Shown: positions 38,379 to 48,119, counted from the stretch's first letter. The stretch is DNA of 64,000 bases from an uncultured Alphaproteobacteria bacterium (GCA_937926445.1 CALBAK010000046.1:1-64000); one strand, 5' to 3'. Notes: generated from the letters alone by a model not told the origin. Made by a program: numbers and translations.

Positions 38379-39550
38379 GGATCGGCCGCATCGCGCAGCC
38401 CGTCGCCCAGGAAATTGAAGGCGAGCACGACCAGGATCACCGGGACGACGGGCAGCAGCAGCCAGGGATAGAGCGCCACGACGTTGACGTTCTGGGCGTC
38501 GTTCAGGAGCACGCCCCAGCTCACCATGGGGGCCCGCACCCCGAGCCCGAGAAAGGAGAGCGCGGTCTCACCCAGGATCATCCCGGGGATGGAGAGCGTG
38601 GCCGAAGCGATCAGATGGCTCATGAACGAGGGCACGAGATGCCGGCCGATGATCCGTGCCGGCCGTGCCCCCATGAGCCGGGCCGCCTGGGCGAACTCCT
38701 CCTCGCGCAGCGCCAGCACCTTCGAACGTACCGCCCGGGCCAGACCCGTCCAGTCGATCAGCCCGAGGATCACCGTGATGCCGAAATAGACCCAGAGCGG
38801 ATCCCAATGCACCGGCATCGCCGCCGACAAGGAAAGCCAGAGCGGGATCGTCGGGAAGCTGCGGATCACCTCGATGAGCCGCTGGATCAGATTGTCGATC
38901 CAGCCGCCGTAATAGCCCGAGATGCCGCCGAGCGTGATGCCGAGGACGAAGCTCACCGTGATCCCGACGAGCCCCACGGTGAGCGAGACGCGGGCCCCGT
39001 AGAGGATGCGGGAGAGCAGGTCGCGCCCGAGCCGGTCGGTGCCCATGAGGAAGAGCGTGCCCCGCTCGGCCGGGCAGACCAGGTGCACATCGCCGGGGAT
39101 CAGCCCCAGCAGACGGTAGGGTTCGCCCCGGCAGAAGAACCGCAAGGGTTGGATCTTGGCCGGATCGGGAGCGTATTCGCGGCGCAGCGTCGCCCGGTCG
39201 AGGCGGAAGCTGTAGCCGTAGACGAAGGGCCCGATCAGCCGGCCCTCGTTGAACAGGTGGACCCGCTGCGGCGGTGCGTTGATGAACTGCGGGTTGCGGG
39301 TGTGCGGACCGTAGGGAGCGAGGAACTCGGTGACGAGCGTGCTCAGATAGAGCACGGCCAGGAACACCGCCGAGACCACGGCCAGCCGGTGCCGGCGGAA
39401 GCGCCACCACATCAGCCGCCATTGCGAGGCCGTGTAGAAGCGCTGCTGTTCGGGTGTGACCGTCCGCTCGCCCTCTTCGGGATCGAACGGCGCCGGATCG
39501 ACCCAGTGCTCGACGGCCGAGGGCTCTTCGCGTGCACGGACGGCGCTCAT
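38363..39550 (-). CDS. ABC transporter permease, OppC/DppC type
   Basis: A 395-residue permease with an N-terminal OppC_N segment (SQWRLMWWRFRRHRLAVVSA) and a BPD_transp_1 domain in the C-terminal half: MGTDRLGRDLLSRILYGARV, the coupling (EAA) region EEEFAQAARLMGARPARIIG, and SFLGLGVRAPMVSWGVLLND. A periplasmic insertion of about 110 residues after the first helix resembles YejE-like members. Substrate is probably a peptide or glycoside. Its ATG overlaps the stop of the OppB-type gene by four bases. No binding protein or ATPase gene is adjacent. Confidence 0.9.
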   Translation of the reverse strand: MSAVRAREEPSAVEHWVDPAPFDPEEGERTVTPEQQRFYTASQWRLMWWRFRRHRLAVVSAVFLAVLYLSTLVTEFLAPYGPHTRNPQFINAPPQRVHLFNEGRLIGPFVYGYSFRLDRATLRREYAPDPAKIQPLRFFCRGEPYRLLGLIPGDVHLVCPAERGTLFLMGTDRLGRDLLSRILYGARVSLTVGLVGITVSFVLGITLGGISGYYGGWIDNLIQRLIEVIRSFPTIPLWLSLSAAMPVHWDPLWVYFGITVILGLIDWTGLARAVRSKVLALREEEFAQAARLMGARPARIIGRHLVPSFMSHLIASATLSIPGMILGETALSFLGLGVRAPMVSWGVLLNDAQNVNVVALYPWLLLPVVPVILVVLAFNFLGDGLRDAADPYSAR

Positions 39551-40545
39551 CGCGCCTGGCCCGCGCCGAAGCGGATCCGCGGGTCGAGCCAGGCGAGCAG
39601 CAGATCGGATACGAGTACCCCCAGGACGACGAGGAACGATTCGAGCATCAGGAACGAGCCGGCCAAGTACATGTCCTGCGTCTGCAGCGCCCGCACCAGG
39701 ACCGGGCCGGTGGTCGGCAACGACAGCACCACCGAAACCAGGGCCGAGCCCGAGATGAACTCGGGCAAGAGGCTGCCGATGTCGGCGATGAACGGGTTGA
39801 GCGCCATGCGCAACGGATACTTGACGAGCGCCCGACCCGGTGGACAGCCCTTCGCGCGGGCCGTGACCACATAGGGCTTCTGCAGCTCGTCCAACAGGTT
39901 GGCACGCAGCCGGCGGATCATCGCGGCGGTTCCGGAAGTGCCGATGATGACCACCGGGATCCACAGATGCTCGAGTACCGAGAGGAACTTGGCGAGGCTC
40001 ATCGGCTGGTCGAGATATTGTGGATCGACGAGCCCACCGATCGAGGTGCCGAACCACACGTTGGCGAAGTAGAGGAGAACGAGCGCGAGAAGGAAGTTCG
40101 GCGTCGCGAGTCCGAGAAAGCCCAGGAAGGTCAGGCCGTGATCGCCCCAGCTGTATTGATGGGTCGCGCTGTAGATGCCGATCGGAAACGCGATCGCCCA
40201 GGTGAACAGGACCGTGGCGAACGAAACGACGAAGGTGAGAAAGATCCGGTCCCCGATCACCTCGGTCACCGGCCGATCGTATTCGAACGACCAGCCGAGA
40301 TCGCCGTGCAGAAGGCCCCAAAGCCAACGCAGATACTGGATCCACATCGGCTGATCGAGGCCATAGAGCTTGCGCAGATGCTCGATCTTTTCTTGTTGCA
40401 GGGTCTCTCCCTGGGCCTGCAATTCCGCGAGCTGAGTGGAGAGGAAGTCGCCCGGCGGCAGCTGGATGATCACGAAGGTGATCAGGCTGATCGCGAGCAG
40501 CGTCGGTACCATCACGAGCAGGCGATGGACTACGTAGCGCAGCAC
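39547..40545 (-). CDS. ABC transporter permease, OppB/DppB type
   Basis: A 332-residue permease starting MLRYVVHRLLVMVPTLLAIS, the standard OppB opening, then IIQLPPGDFLSTQLAELQAQ and KLYGLDQPMWIQYLRWLWGL. The BPD_transp_1 domain with coupling segment LLDELQKPYVVTARAKGCPP and IADIGSLLPEFISGSALVSV follows. It is the first of two overlapping permease genes. Upstream lies a dead MATE gene, downstream a dead glycosyltransferase, so the remaining ABC subunits must be encoded elsewhere or are lost. Confidence 0.9.
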   Translation of the reverse strand: MLRYVVHRLLVMVPTLLAISLITFVIIQLPPGDFLSTQLAELQAQGETLQQEKIEHLRKLYGLDQPMWIQYLRWLWGLLHGDLGWSFEYDRPVTEVIGDRIFLTFVVSFATVLFTWAIAFPIGIYSATHQYSWGDHGLTFLGFLGLATPNFLLALVLLYFANVWFGTSIGGLVDPQYLDQPMSLAKFLSVLEHLWIPVVIIGTSGTAAMIRRLRANLLDELQKPYVVTARAKGCPPGRALVKYPLRMALNPFIADIGSLLPEFISGSALVSVVLSLPTTGPVLVRALQTQDMYLAGSFLMLESFLVVLGVLVSDLLLAWLDPRIRFGAGQAR

Positions 40546-40632
40546 GGTGCGGAGCCTCCCGAGGTACCCGAGCCCATCTTAGCAACCGGGCGCGGTCCGG
40601 GAAGCCGCGCCGCCGCCGCGGCCGGCTTCGCG

Positions 40633-41752
40633 TGAGCCCTCCGCGCCAGGCGGGCCCTCGCCCGGCCGCCGATCCTCTCCGATCTCTCGGTGCCGCTGGT
40701 AGGCTTGGGCGATCTCGCGACGATCGGCCCCTTCGGCACCACCGCCGAGCTCGCCGCCGGGGGCCTCGGCGCCGAGCTCGCGAGCGTGCTCTCCTTCCTC
40801 CTGGGCTTCCTGCGCCTCGGCACGACCGCCCTCGCCGTTTTCGCCGGGGCCGTTCCGTGCTTCAGCTCGCAGGATGCTCGCCGCCCGCTCCCGCTCGCGA
40901 TCGTCACGAACCTGTCGAACGCCGCGCCGACCCTCCTGCTCGTGACCGAGTTCGGTCTCGGCATCCGCGGTGCGGCGATCGCCACCGTGTTCGCCGCGCT
41001 CCTGGGGACGGCACTCCTCCCCCCGGTCCTCTTGCCGCTCTTCCGGCGTTCGGGCGCCGGCCGTCCGAGCGTCGCCCGCCTCCTCGACCGCCTCCGGGTC
41101 GCGGCCCGCTCGCGCCTCGGCCGCGACCAGTTCTCGCGCAGCCTCCTCCTCGAGGCCGCATTCTTGAGGTTCGCCGCCGTCGGCAGCCGCCGGGAAAAGG
41201 TCGTACTCGCCGCCGACGCCGTGCCCAAACGATCCTTAACGCTCTCTTTACATTTTCGGCCTACCGTCTCGACGGGTTCGCGCATGCCACCCGGGCCCTG
41301 TTCGGCAAGGCGGTCGGTGCGCGCGACCCGGCGGCGGTCCGGGCCGTGGTGGCGGCCGGCCTCGGCAACGGAGCCTTCGTCGCGGTGACGATGACCCTGG
41401 CCTTCCTGCTCCTGGGCGACGGGCTCGTCCGCCTGCTCACCGAACTCGAGGAGGTCGGTGCGGCGGCCGACCGGCAGCACGTCTTGGCTGGACTGCTGCC
41501 GCTCGTCTCGCTCTGGGCCTTCCTCCTCGTCGGTGTCTTCTTCGGCGCGGCTTCGACCCGCGAGCTGCGCGATTCCAGGTCATTCGCCCTCGTCCCGTTC
41601 CTCCTCGTGCCGCTGCCGTTGCAGGCGAGCTTCGGGAATACCGGTCTCTGGCTCGCCTTTCCGGGTTCCTCGCCGCCCGCGGCGCCGCGCTCGCCCTCCT
41701 CTGGCAGCATCTCGGGGCCGAGCGGCTGGCGGCCCCGGGCGGACGGCCTTGA
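40633..41752 (+). pseudogene. MATE (DinF-type) efflux transporter remnant
   Basis: Fragments of a DinF-like MATE carrier in three frames: LSVPLVGLGDLATIGPFGTT and LGFLRLGTTALA, after which one or more helices are missing; LGIRGAAIATVFAALLGTAL and EKVVLAADAV; then, after a one-base shift near 41225, ILNALFTFSAYRLDGFAHAT, ALFGKAVGARDPAAVRAVVA and PLVSLWAFLLVGVFFGA; and after another shift near 41660 GFLAARGAALALLWQHLGAE to TGA at 41750. No start is evident for the first fragment. Clearly non-functional. Confidence 0.83.
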
Positions 41753-41873
41753 CCGCCCGCGCCGCCTGCCCACATCGATTGCCGGCGGGTGCCGTTCGGG
41801 CCCGCCGCTCGGAAAGGGCACGCCGCGCCGTCCCGGCGAGGCGCGGTTCGACCCTGTCGCTCGAACGAGGACG

Positions 41874-42326
41874 ATGAGCATGCGCAGCCTGGATCTCTCA
41901 CCCCTGTTCCGCTCGACCATCGGCTTCGAGCGGCTCGACAAGCTTTTCGAGGCGGCGTTGCGCGAGGCCCAGCGCGACACCTCCTACCCACCCTACAACA
42001 TCGTAAAGCAAGGGCCCGACCACTACCGGATCACCATGGCGGTCGCCGGCTTCGGCGAAGAGGACCTGGACATCACGGTCCACGACAACCTCCTTACGGT
42101 GAAGGGGCAGATCCGCGAGCCCGAGAAGGACGTCGAATATCTCCACCGCGGCATCGCCCAGCGCGCCTTCGAGCATCGCTTCCAGCTCGCCGACCATGTC
42201 CGCGTGGTGGGGGCGAGCCTCAAGAAGGGCCTTCTCGACATTCGCCTCGAGCGGGTGGTCCCGGAGGCGATGCGGCCGCGCAAAATCCCCATCGCTTCGG
42301 CTCCCGACGGCGGCGGGGCGGGCTGA
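41874..42326 (+). CDS. small heat shock protein (Hsp20/IbpA type)
   Basis: A 150-residue alpha-crystallin chaperone that holds unfolding proteins. N-terminus MSMRSLDLSPLFRSTIGFER and PYNIVKQGPDHYRITMAVAG are typical of alphaproteobacterial IbpA-like class A proteins. The alpha-crystallin domain covers residues about 40-130, with the conserved LKKGLLDIRLERVVPEAMRP end. An ACGAGG site precedes the ATG. The C26 peptidase gene begins five bases after its stop, so they are cotranscribed. Confidence 0.92.
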   Translation: MSMRSLDLSPLFRSTIGFERLDKLFEAALREAQRDTSYPPYNIVKQGPDHYRITMAVAGFGEEDLDITVHDNLLTVKGQIREPEKDVEYLHRGIAQRAFEHRFQLADHVRVVGASLKKGLLDIRLERVVPEAMRPRKIPIASAPDGGGAG

Positions 42327-42331
42327 GCACC

Positions 42332-43165
42332 ATGGACTTCACCGGCGGCGTGCCCCTCGATCCGCCCCCCACCGCGCGGCCGGAGCCGGGCGGGCCCGAG
42401 GGCGAGCCGCCGGTCGTCGGGGTTTCGGCCTGCCTCAAGCAGGGTGAGCACGCGCCCTACCATTCCGTCGTCGACCGCTATGTCGAGGCGGTCCGCCTCG
42501 GTGCGGGCGCGCTGCCGCTGATCGTTCCGGCGCTCGGTGCGGTCGGCGCGCTCGATGCGCTTTTGGGGAGGCTCGACGGCCTCCTGTTCACCGGCAGCCC
42601 GTCCAACGTCTGCCCGAGCCATTATGGCGGGTCGCCGCCCCGGGAGGGGAACTTGGCCGATCCGCGGCGTGACGCGACCACCTTGCCCTTGATGCGACGC
42701 GCGATCGCGCTCGGTTTGCCCTTCCTCGCCATCTGCCGCGGCATCCAAGAGCTCAACGTCGCGCTCGGCGGCAGCCTGCACCAGCATCTCCACGAGGTGC
42801 CGGGGAGGATCGACCACCGCTCCGACAAGAGCCGCCCCTGGGCCGAGCGCTACGAGCCGCGCCACACGGTCCGGTTGCGGCCGGGCGGGCTGCTCCAGCG
42901 GCTGCTCGACGGGGCCGAGGTAGTGCTCGTCAACTCGCTGCACGGGCAGGGCATCGACCGGCTCGCCCCCGGCCTCGTGGTCGAGGCCCTGGCCGAGGAC
43001 GGCACGATCGAGGCGGTGAGCGTGGAAGGGGTCACGACATTCGCCCTCGGCGTGCAGTGGCATCCCGAATGGCGGGTGCTGGAAGATCCCGTTTCGCGTC
43101 GGCTGTTCGCCGCGTTCGGCGCGGCGGTACGGGCCCGCCAGCGAGCCCGCATCGCGGCCGGCTGA
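42332..43165 (+). CDS. class I glutamine amidotransferase-like peptidase C26 (PuuD-like)
   Basis: A 277-residue protein of the gamma-glutamyl-gamma-aminobutyrate hydrolase group. GLLFTGSPSNVCPSHYGG contains the oxyanion region, LPFLAICRGIQELNVALGGS carries the nucleophile Cys, and FALGVQWHPEWRVLEDP supplies the catalytic His-Glu pair. VNSLHGQGIDRLAPGLVVEA is also conserved. Members cleave gamma-glutamyl amides such as gamma-glutamyl-GABA or folate polyglutamates. The Hsp20 gene is five bases upstream, an unusual operon partner. Confidence 0.88.
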   Translation: MDFTGGVPLDPPPTARPEPGGPEGEPPVVGVSACLKQGEHAPYHSVVDRYVEAVRLGAGALPLIVPALGAVGALDALLGRLDGLLFTGSPSNVCPSHYGGSPPREGNLADPRRDATTLPLMRRAIALGLPFLAICRGIQELNVALGGSLHQHLHEVPGRIDHRSDKSRPWAERYEPRHTVRLRPGGLLQRLLDGAEVVLVNSLHGQGIDRLAPGLVVEALAEDGTIEAVSVEGVTTFALGVQWHPEWRVLEDPVSRRLFAAFGAAVRARQRARIAAG

Positions 43166-43446
43166 GAGGCCGTCGGATTTTTCCCTCGCCCGGACCGCGC
43201 CGCTCGCTTATACTTCTGTCGGAAGTCAGAGCCCGTAGGGGATCGAGACGTCTCCTCCCACCGCCTCCCTGCTTCGAACGTCGGCGTGATGGCCTGCTGC
43301 GGTCCGGTATGCGAGTTCCTCGCTTCGCCCATCCTCGGGGCACGTCCTGACCACGATATCAGGGACATCGTGGAACTTTCGGATCGGATCGGTTCGTTTC
43401 GGGTCCTCTGTCTTCCCCTGTCGTCAACGTGCCCTGGACCCAGTCG
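43166..43446 (+). promoter_or_regulatory. long upstream region of the RRM gene with -10-like box and hairpin
   Basis: This 281-base gap holds TATACT at 43209-43214 (a good -10; no clear -35) and a perfect 7-bp hairpin CCACGAT / ATCGTGG at 43351-43373 with a 9-base loop. If transcription starts near 43221 the leader is over 200 bases, as seen for cold-shock RNA-binding proteins. No strong ribosome site precedes the ATG. Confidence 0.4.
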
Positions 43447-43896
43447 ATGTCACGCAAGCTTTTCGTCGCCAACTTCCCCTTCACCACCACCGTCGAACAG
43501 CTGACGAGCCTGTTCAGCGCCCACGGCGATGTCGTCTACGCCAAGATCGCGACCGATCGGGAGACCGGAAAGTCGCGCGGCTTCGGCTTCATCGAGATGG
43601 GCACGCCCGAGCAGGCGGAGACCGCGATTCGCGAGCTCGACGGTTACCAGATGAACGGCCGCAGCATCGCCGTCCGTCTCGCCGAGGAGCGCGGCGGGCC
43701 CGGCGGGCCGAGCGGTGGCCCGCGTGGGCCTCGCGGTCCGCGGCCCAGCGGGCCCGGCGGTGGTTACGGTGCACCGCGTGGCGGCTTCGGCGATCGTGGC
43801 GGGCCCGGCGGCGGCTTCGGTGGGCCGCGTGGGCCCCGCGGTCCGCGGCCGGGCGGTGGCGGCTACGGCGGACCTCGCGGCGGCGGCGATTATTGA
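43447..43896 (+). CDS. glycine-rich RNA-binding protein (RRM plus RGG tail)
   Basis: A 149-residue protein with one RRM (residues about 1-80): RNP2 is KLFVANFPF and RNP1 is KSRGFGFIEM. The tail (about 85-149) is a Gly/Arg/Pro low-complexity region with the near-repeat GGPRGPRGPRP twice. This plan is shared by bacterial cold-induced Rbp proteins and plant GRPs. It probably acts as an RNA chaperone. A GTG six codons upstream is an alternative start; no good ribosome site is visible for either. Confidence 0.9.
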   Translation: MSRKLFVANFPFTTTVEQLTSLFSAHGDVVYAKIATDRETGKSRGFGFIEMGTPEQAETAIRELDGYQMNGRSIAVRLAEERGGPGGPSGGPRGPRGPRPSGPGGGYGAPRGGFGDRGGPGGGFGGPRGPRGPRPGGGGYGGPRGGGDY

Positions 43897-43920
43897 GCCG
43901 ACCGGCTCGTCCGAAGCGGA

Positions 43921-43940
43921 GGGCGGCCCCCGGGCCGCCC
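43921..43940. terminator. perfect 9-bp hairpin between convergent genes
   Basis: GGGCGGCCC (43921-43929) and GGGCCGCCC (43932-43940) pair completely with a 2-base spacer, so the real loop takes one or two stem pairs. It lies between the RRM gene and the convergent enolase-family gene and could serve both strands. T-runs are weak. Confidence 0.6.
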
Positions 43941-43948
43941 TGCCTCGT

Positions 43949-45052
43949 TCAGCGTACCACCAGGATCGGGGGGCCCAGCGCTGCCTCCTCGACCTCGAGA
44001 CCGAGCCCCGGCGCCGTCCCCGACCGGATCCGGCCGTCTTCGCGGCGCGGTGGGTCGAGTGCCACCGAGCGGCCGACGTAATCGTTGAAGTCGGTCGAGG
44101 AGAAGCGGAACGCCTCGGGCGTGCTGTGCGCCAGGTGCGCGATCGCCGCGGTCACCACATCGCCACCCCAGCTGTCCTCGATCGTCATCGCAATGCCGAG
44201 TTCGACGCAGAGATCCCGGGCGAGCCGGGTCGGTCGCAGGCCGCCGAACTTGGCGATCTTGAGGTTGACAACATCCGCGGCACCCGCCCGCCAGACCGCG
44301 AGCAAGGCCGCCGGACTGTCGACGATCTCGTCGAGCACCATCGGATGGTCGCTCGCCCGCCGCACGATCAGGCATTCCTCGAGGCTCGCGCAGGGCTGCT
44401 CGATGTAGAGGTCGAGCTCGCGGACGGCCCGCACGACCCGCAGCGCCTCGTGCGGCAGCCAGCCGGTGTTGGCATCCGCCACCAGCACCTCGCCGCGATC
44501 GAGCACGGAACGCACCGCCCGGATCCGCTCGATGTCGAGATCGGGGTCGCCCCCCACCTTGAGCTGGAAGCGGCGGTAGCCTTCGGCCCGCCAGCGGCCG
44601 ACCGCGGCCGCCATCGCCTCGGGCGTGTCCTGCGAGATCGCCCGATAGAGCTCCACGGCCTCGCCGTCGGGGCCACCGAGCAAGGTGGAGAGGGGGACGC
44701 CTTGGGCCCGAGCGGAGAGATCGTGGCAGGCCATGTCGAGCGCCGACTTCACGAACGGGTGCCCTTTGAGGGCCCGCTCCATCCGTTCCTGGATCCGGTC
44801 CACGGCGCGCGGATCGCAGCCCAGAAGGGCCGGCGCCACGCGGGCGATCCCCGCGCGCGCGCCCTCGGCGTGCGCCGGCAGATAGGCGGGGCCCAAGGGA
44901 CACACCTCGCCCCAGCCCACGAGCCCCTCTTCGCTCGCCACCGCGACGAGCGTGCTGTCGAAGCGCTCGACCATGCGGCCGTCGGCCCAGGCGTAGCGGT
45001 CCTCGAGCAGCGGCAGCTCGACGGCGAACACGCGGATCTCACGGATGCGCAA
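43949..45052 (-). CDS. enolase-superfamily dehydratase, probable cis-3-hydroxy-L-proline dehydratase type
   Basis: A 367-residue MR/MLE-type enzyme. The opening RIREIRVFAVELPLLEDRYA with WGEVCPLGPAYLPAHAEGAR resembles cis-3-hydroxy-L-proline dehydratases. The barrel shows FQLKVGG (base Lys), metal ligands in VADANTGWL, IEQPC and VLDEIVDS, KIAKFGGLRPT (second Lys) and EDSWGGD. The start is TTG at 45050-45052, six bases after AAGGAGG; no ATG is near. The exact substrate is inferred from resemblance only. It is divergent from hrcA. Confidence 0.8.
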   Translation of the reverse strand: MRIREIRVFAVELPLLEDRYAWADGRMVERFDSTLVAVASEEGLVGWGEVCPLGPAYLPAHAEGARAGIARVAPALLGCDPRAVDRIQERMERALKGHPFVKSALDMACHDLSARAQGVPLSTLLGGPDGEAVELYRAISQDTPEAMAAAVGRWRAEGYRRFQLKVGGDPDLDIERIRAVRSVLDRGEVLVADANTGWLPHEALRVVRAVRELDLYIEQPCASLEECLIVRRASDHPMVLDEIVDSPAALLAVWRAGAADVVNLKIAKFGGLRPTRLARDLCVELGIAMTIEDSWGGDVVTAAIAHLAHSTPEAFRFSSTDFNDYVGRSVALDPPRREDGRIRSGTAPGLGLEVEEAALGPPILVVR

Positions 45053-45098
45053 GGCCTGCCTCCTTCCCGAAGTCCGGCAGCCAGTAGCGTCGTTTGCG

Positions 45099-45127
45099 TT
45101 GACCGGGCCCGAACCGCTCCCTACATA
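45099..45127 (+). promoter_or_regulatory. putative sigma-70-type promoter of hrcA
   Basis: TTGACC (45099-45104), a 17-base spacer and TACATA (45122-45127) form a good housekeeping promoter 37 bases before the hrcA ATG. I see no CIRCE inverted repeat in the spacer. Confidence 0.5.
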
Positions 45128-45163
45128 CCGGCGGCTGCCGGACCGCGCACCCATCGTGACCGC

Positions 45164-46234
45164 ATGATCGTAGAGCTCAACGCCCGCTCCCGGGAGATCT
45201 TCCGGAGGATCGTCGACACCTATGTCGAGACCGGCGAGCCGGTCGGCTCGCGCACCATCTCGCGCCGCCTCGAGGAGCATCTGAGCCCGGCCACGATCCG
45301 CAACGTGATGGCCGACCTCGAGGAGGCGGGCCTGCTCTTCGCACCGCACACCTCGGCCGGGCGGCTGCCGACCGAGCTAGGCCTCAGGCTCTACGTCGAC
45401 GGCCTGCTCGAATCTGCACCGCTGCCCGAATCCGAGCGGCGCGCCATCGAGAGCAGGCTCGCCGGCTCCGGCCGGAGCGTCGAGTCGGTGCTCCGCGAGG
45501 CGACCGAGACGCTCTCCTCCCTCGCCCGCTGCGCCGGCCTCGTGGCGGCACCGGCTGCCGACCGACCCTTCAAGCACGTCGAGTTCGTGCCGCTCTCGCC
45601 GGGCCGCGCGCTCGTCATCCTCGTGACCGACAACGGCCTCGTCGAGAATCGGGTCATCGAGGTGCCGGTCGGCATGCCGATCTCGACCCTGGTCGAAGCG
45701 GGCAACTACCTCACGACCCGCCTCGCCGGCCGCAGCTTCGAAGAAGCCTGCCGGCTGATTCGGACCGAGATCGAGGAGCGTCGCACGCAGCTCGACGAGC
45801 TCTCTCAGCGTCTCGTCGCGAGCGGCCTCGCCACCTGGGCCGAGGACATCCAGCGCGAGGGCGGCATCCTGCTCGTCCGCGGCCAGGCTCATCTCCTCGA
45901 GGACGTCACCAACCTGGTCGAGCTCGAGCGGATCCGCACGCTTTTCGAGCAGATCGAAGCCAAGAAGAACGTGCTGAAGTTGGTCGAGCTCACCCAGCGG
46001 GCGCGCGGCGTGCAGATCTTCATCGGCCGAGAGAACGAGCTCTTCGGGCTGTCCGGTTGCTCGACGATCGTGGCGCCCTATCGGGCCGGTGACGGCCGCC
46101 GCTCGACAGTGGTCGGGGCGATCGGCGTGATCGGCCCGACCCGGCTGGACTATGCTCGTGTGATCCCGGTCGTCGACTACACCGCGCGTGTCGTGAGCCG
46201 CATGTTGGGAACCCCGGAGAGCGAGCTCGAATGA
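45164..46234 (+). CDS. hrcA: heat-inducible transcription repressor HrcA
   Basis: A 356-residue repressor that binds CIRCE elements upstream of groE/dnaK operons. Winged-helix N-domain: [40 protein letters not shown] and [20 protein letters not shown]. The C-terminal GAF-like domain ends with [20 protein letters not shown]-type sequence (here [20 protein letters not shown]). Its stop overlaps grpE by four bases. No CIRCE site is visible in front of the operon, so autoregulation through CIRCE is not supported here. Confidence 0.95.
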   Translation: MIVELNARSREIFRRIVDTYVETGEPVGSRTISRRLEEHLSPATIRNVMADLEEAGLLFAPHTSAGRLPTELGLRLYVDGLLESAPLPESERRAIESRLAGSGRSVESVLREATETLSSLARCAGLVAAPAADRPFKHVEFVPLSPGRALVILVTDNGLVENRVIEVPVGMPISTLVEAGNYLTTRLAGRSFEEACRLIRTEIEERRTQLDELSQRLVASGLATWAEDIQREGGILLVRGQAHLLEDVTNLVELERIRTLFEQIEAKKNVLKLVELTQRARGVQIFIGRENELFGLSGCSTIVAPYRAGDGRRSTVVGAIGVIGPTRLDYARVIPVVDYTARVVSRMLGTPESELE

Positions 46235-46851
46235 TGCAGGACAGCAAGCCACAGGATCAGGAGCCGGTCGCCCCGGTCGCCGAGGTCGGCGCCACCGAGA
46301 CTGCGGCCGCAACGGCCGACCCGGGCGAGCGGATCGCGGCGCTCACGGCCGAGATCGCCTCCCTCAACGATCGCCTCATGCGGGCGCTCGCCGAGGTCGA
46401 GAACGTCCGTCGGCAGAAGGAGCGCGAGCTCGAGGAAGCCCGCAAATACGCGATCACGGGCTTCGCCCGCGGCCTGCTCGAGGTCGCCGACAATCTGCGC
46501 CGGGCGCTCGCGGCCGTGCCGGACGGCGGCGAGGGCCGCGACCCTCTCCTCCAGACGCTCGTGACGGGCGTCGAGATGACCGAGCGTACCCTCCTGTCGC
46601 TCTTCGAGAAGCACCGCATCCGCAAGATCCAGCCCGAGCGCGGCGAGCGTTTCGATCCCGGCCTGCATCAGGCGATGTTCGAGGTGCCGACCGCCGACTT
46701 GCCGGCCGGCTCGGTTGCCGAGGTCCTGCAGCCCGGCTATGTGCTGGCCGACCGGCTGCTGCGGCCGGCGCTCGTCGGCGTGGCCAAGGCGGTCGCGAAA
46801 CCGGCCGAGCCCGAGCCCGCACCCGGTGCGGTCGTCGACACCGAGGTCTGA
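46231..46851 (+). CDS. grpE: nucleotide exchange factor GrpE
   Basis: Exchange factor for DnaK (206 residues). A charged N-terminal tail leads into the long coiled coil ([20 protein letters not shown], then [20 protein letters not shown]), followed by [16 protein letters not shown] and the C-terminal beta domain with [20 protein letters not shown] and [20 protein letters not shown]. It overlaps hrcA by ATGA, the usual arrangement; dnaK is not in the window. Confidence 0.95.
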   Translation: MMQDSKPQDQEPVAPVAEVGATETAAATADPGERIAALTAEIASLNDRLMRALAEVENVRRQKERELEEARKYAITGFARGLLEVADNLRRALAAVPDGGEGRDPLLQTLVTGVEMTERTLLSLFEKHRIRKIQPERGERFDPGLHQAMFEVPTADLPAGSVAEVLQPGYVLADRLLRPALVGVAKAVAKPAEPEPAPGAVVDTEV

Positions 46852-46910
46852 GGTTCGATCGAGGACCGGCGGCGGGCCGTGTGGCCCTCACCGTCCGGCG
46901 GGGTGCTTCC

Positions 46911-48119
46911 ATGCAGAGCGACGTCCGCAAGGTGGTGCTCGCCTATTCGGGCGGGCTCGACACCTCGGTTATCCTCCGCTGGCTCAAGGAACGCTACAGC
47001 TGCGAGGTGGTGACCTTCACCGCCGATCTCGGCCAGGGCGAGGAGCTCGAGCCGGCCCGCGCCAAGGCCGAGATGATGGGCGCTTCGCAGATCTTCGTCG
47101 AGGATCTGCAAGAAGAGTTCGTCCGCGACTACGTCTTTCCGATGTTCCGGGCAAACGCTCTCTACGAGGGCGCCTATCTCCTCGGCACCTCGATCGCCCG
47201 GCCGCTCATCGCCAAGCGGCTGATCGAGATCGCAGCCGCGGTCGGCGCCGATGCCGTGGCGCACGGTGCCACCGGCAAAGGCAACGACCAGGTCCGCTTC
47301 GAGCTCACCTGCTACGCCCTCAACCCGCACATCAAGGTGATCGCGCCCTGGCGCGAATGGGACCTCGATTCCCGTGACAAGCTCGTCGAGTACGCCGAGC
47401 GGCACCAGATCCCGATCCCGCGCGGCAAGCGCGGCGAGCCGCCCTACAGTACCGACGCCAATCTCCTCCACATCTCCTACGAGGGCCGCGCCCTCGAGGA
47501 TCCCTGGGTCGAGCCCGAGGAGGAGATGTTCACCCGCACTATCGCCCCGGAGCTCGCCCCCGACAAGCCCACCTATGTCGAGATCGGCTTCGAGAAGGGT
47601 GATCCGGTCACGATCGACGGCGAACGGCTCTCGCCCGCCAATCTCCTCCGTCGGCTGAACGATCTGGCTGGCGCCAATGGCATCGGTCGGCTCGACCTGG
47701 TCGAGAACCGCTATGTCGGCATGAAGTCCCGCGGCGTCTACGAGACCCCGGGCGGCACCGTGCTGCTCCTCGCGCATCGCGCGGTGGAGAGCCTGACGCT
47801 CGACCGGGGTGCCGCGCACCTCAAGGACGAGCTCATGCCGCGCTACGCCGAGCTCGTCTACAATGGCTACTGGTTCAGCCCCGAGCGGCAGATGCTCCAG
47901 GCCCTGATCGACAAGAGCCAGGAGAACGTCACGGGGACCGTGCGGATGAAGCTCTTCAAGGGCCAAGCGAGCGTGGTCGGCCGCAAGAGCCCGGTGAGCC
48001 TCTACCGCCAGGAATTCGCCACCTTCGAGGCCGACACCGTCTATAACCAGCGCGACGCCGAAGGCTTCATCAAGCTCAACGCGCTGCGGCTCCGGATCCT
48101 GGGCCTGCGCGGCCGCTGA
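46911..48119 (+). CDS. argG: argininosuccinate synthase
   Basis: Joins citrulline and aspartate with ATP in arginine biosynthesis. The 402-residue protein has the pyrophosphatase loop [20 protein letters not shown], then [40 protein letters not shown] and [20 protein letters not shown]. Length is normal. The ATG at 46911 is chosen; a GTG ten codons earlier exists. It stands 59 bases after grpE and converges with the sugar-permease operon 15 bases downstream. Confidence 0.96.
   Translation: MQSDVRKVVLAYSGGLDTSVILRWLKERYSCEVVTFTADLGQGEELEPARAKAEMMGASQIFVEDLQEEFVRDYVFPMFRANALYEGAYLLGTSIARPLIAKRLIEIAAAVGADAVAHGATGKGNDQVRFELTCYALNPHIKVIAPWREWDLDSRDKLVEYAERHQIPIPRGKRGEPPYSTDANLLHISYEGRALEDPWVEPEEEMFTRTIAPELAPDKPTYVEIGFEKGDPVTIDGERLSPANLLRRLNDLAGANGIGRLDLVENRYVGMKSRGVYETPGGTVLLLAHRAVESLTLDRGAAHLKDELMPRYAELVYNGYWFSPERQMLQALIDKSQENVTGTVRMKLFKGQASVVGRKSPVSLYRQEFATFEADTVYNQRDAEGFIKLNALRLRILGLRGR

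Noticed and set aside
43715-43896. Tandem repeat in the RRM gene as a mobile or CRISPR-like repeat
   Set aside because: The repeat follows codons for Gly-Pro-Arg in frame and is the expected low-complexity RGG tail.
45053-45163. CIRCE element upstream of hrcA-grpE
   Set aside because: No TTAGCACTC-N9-GAGTGCTAA-like repeat is present; only a sigma-70-type promoter is seen.
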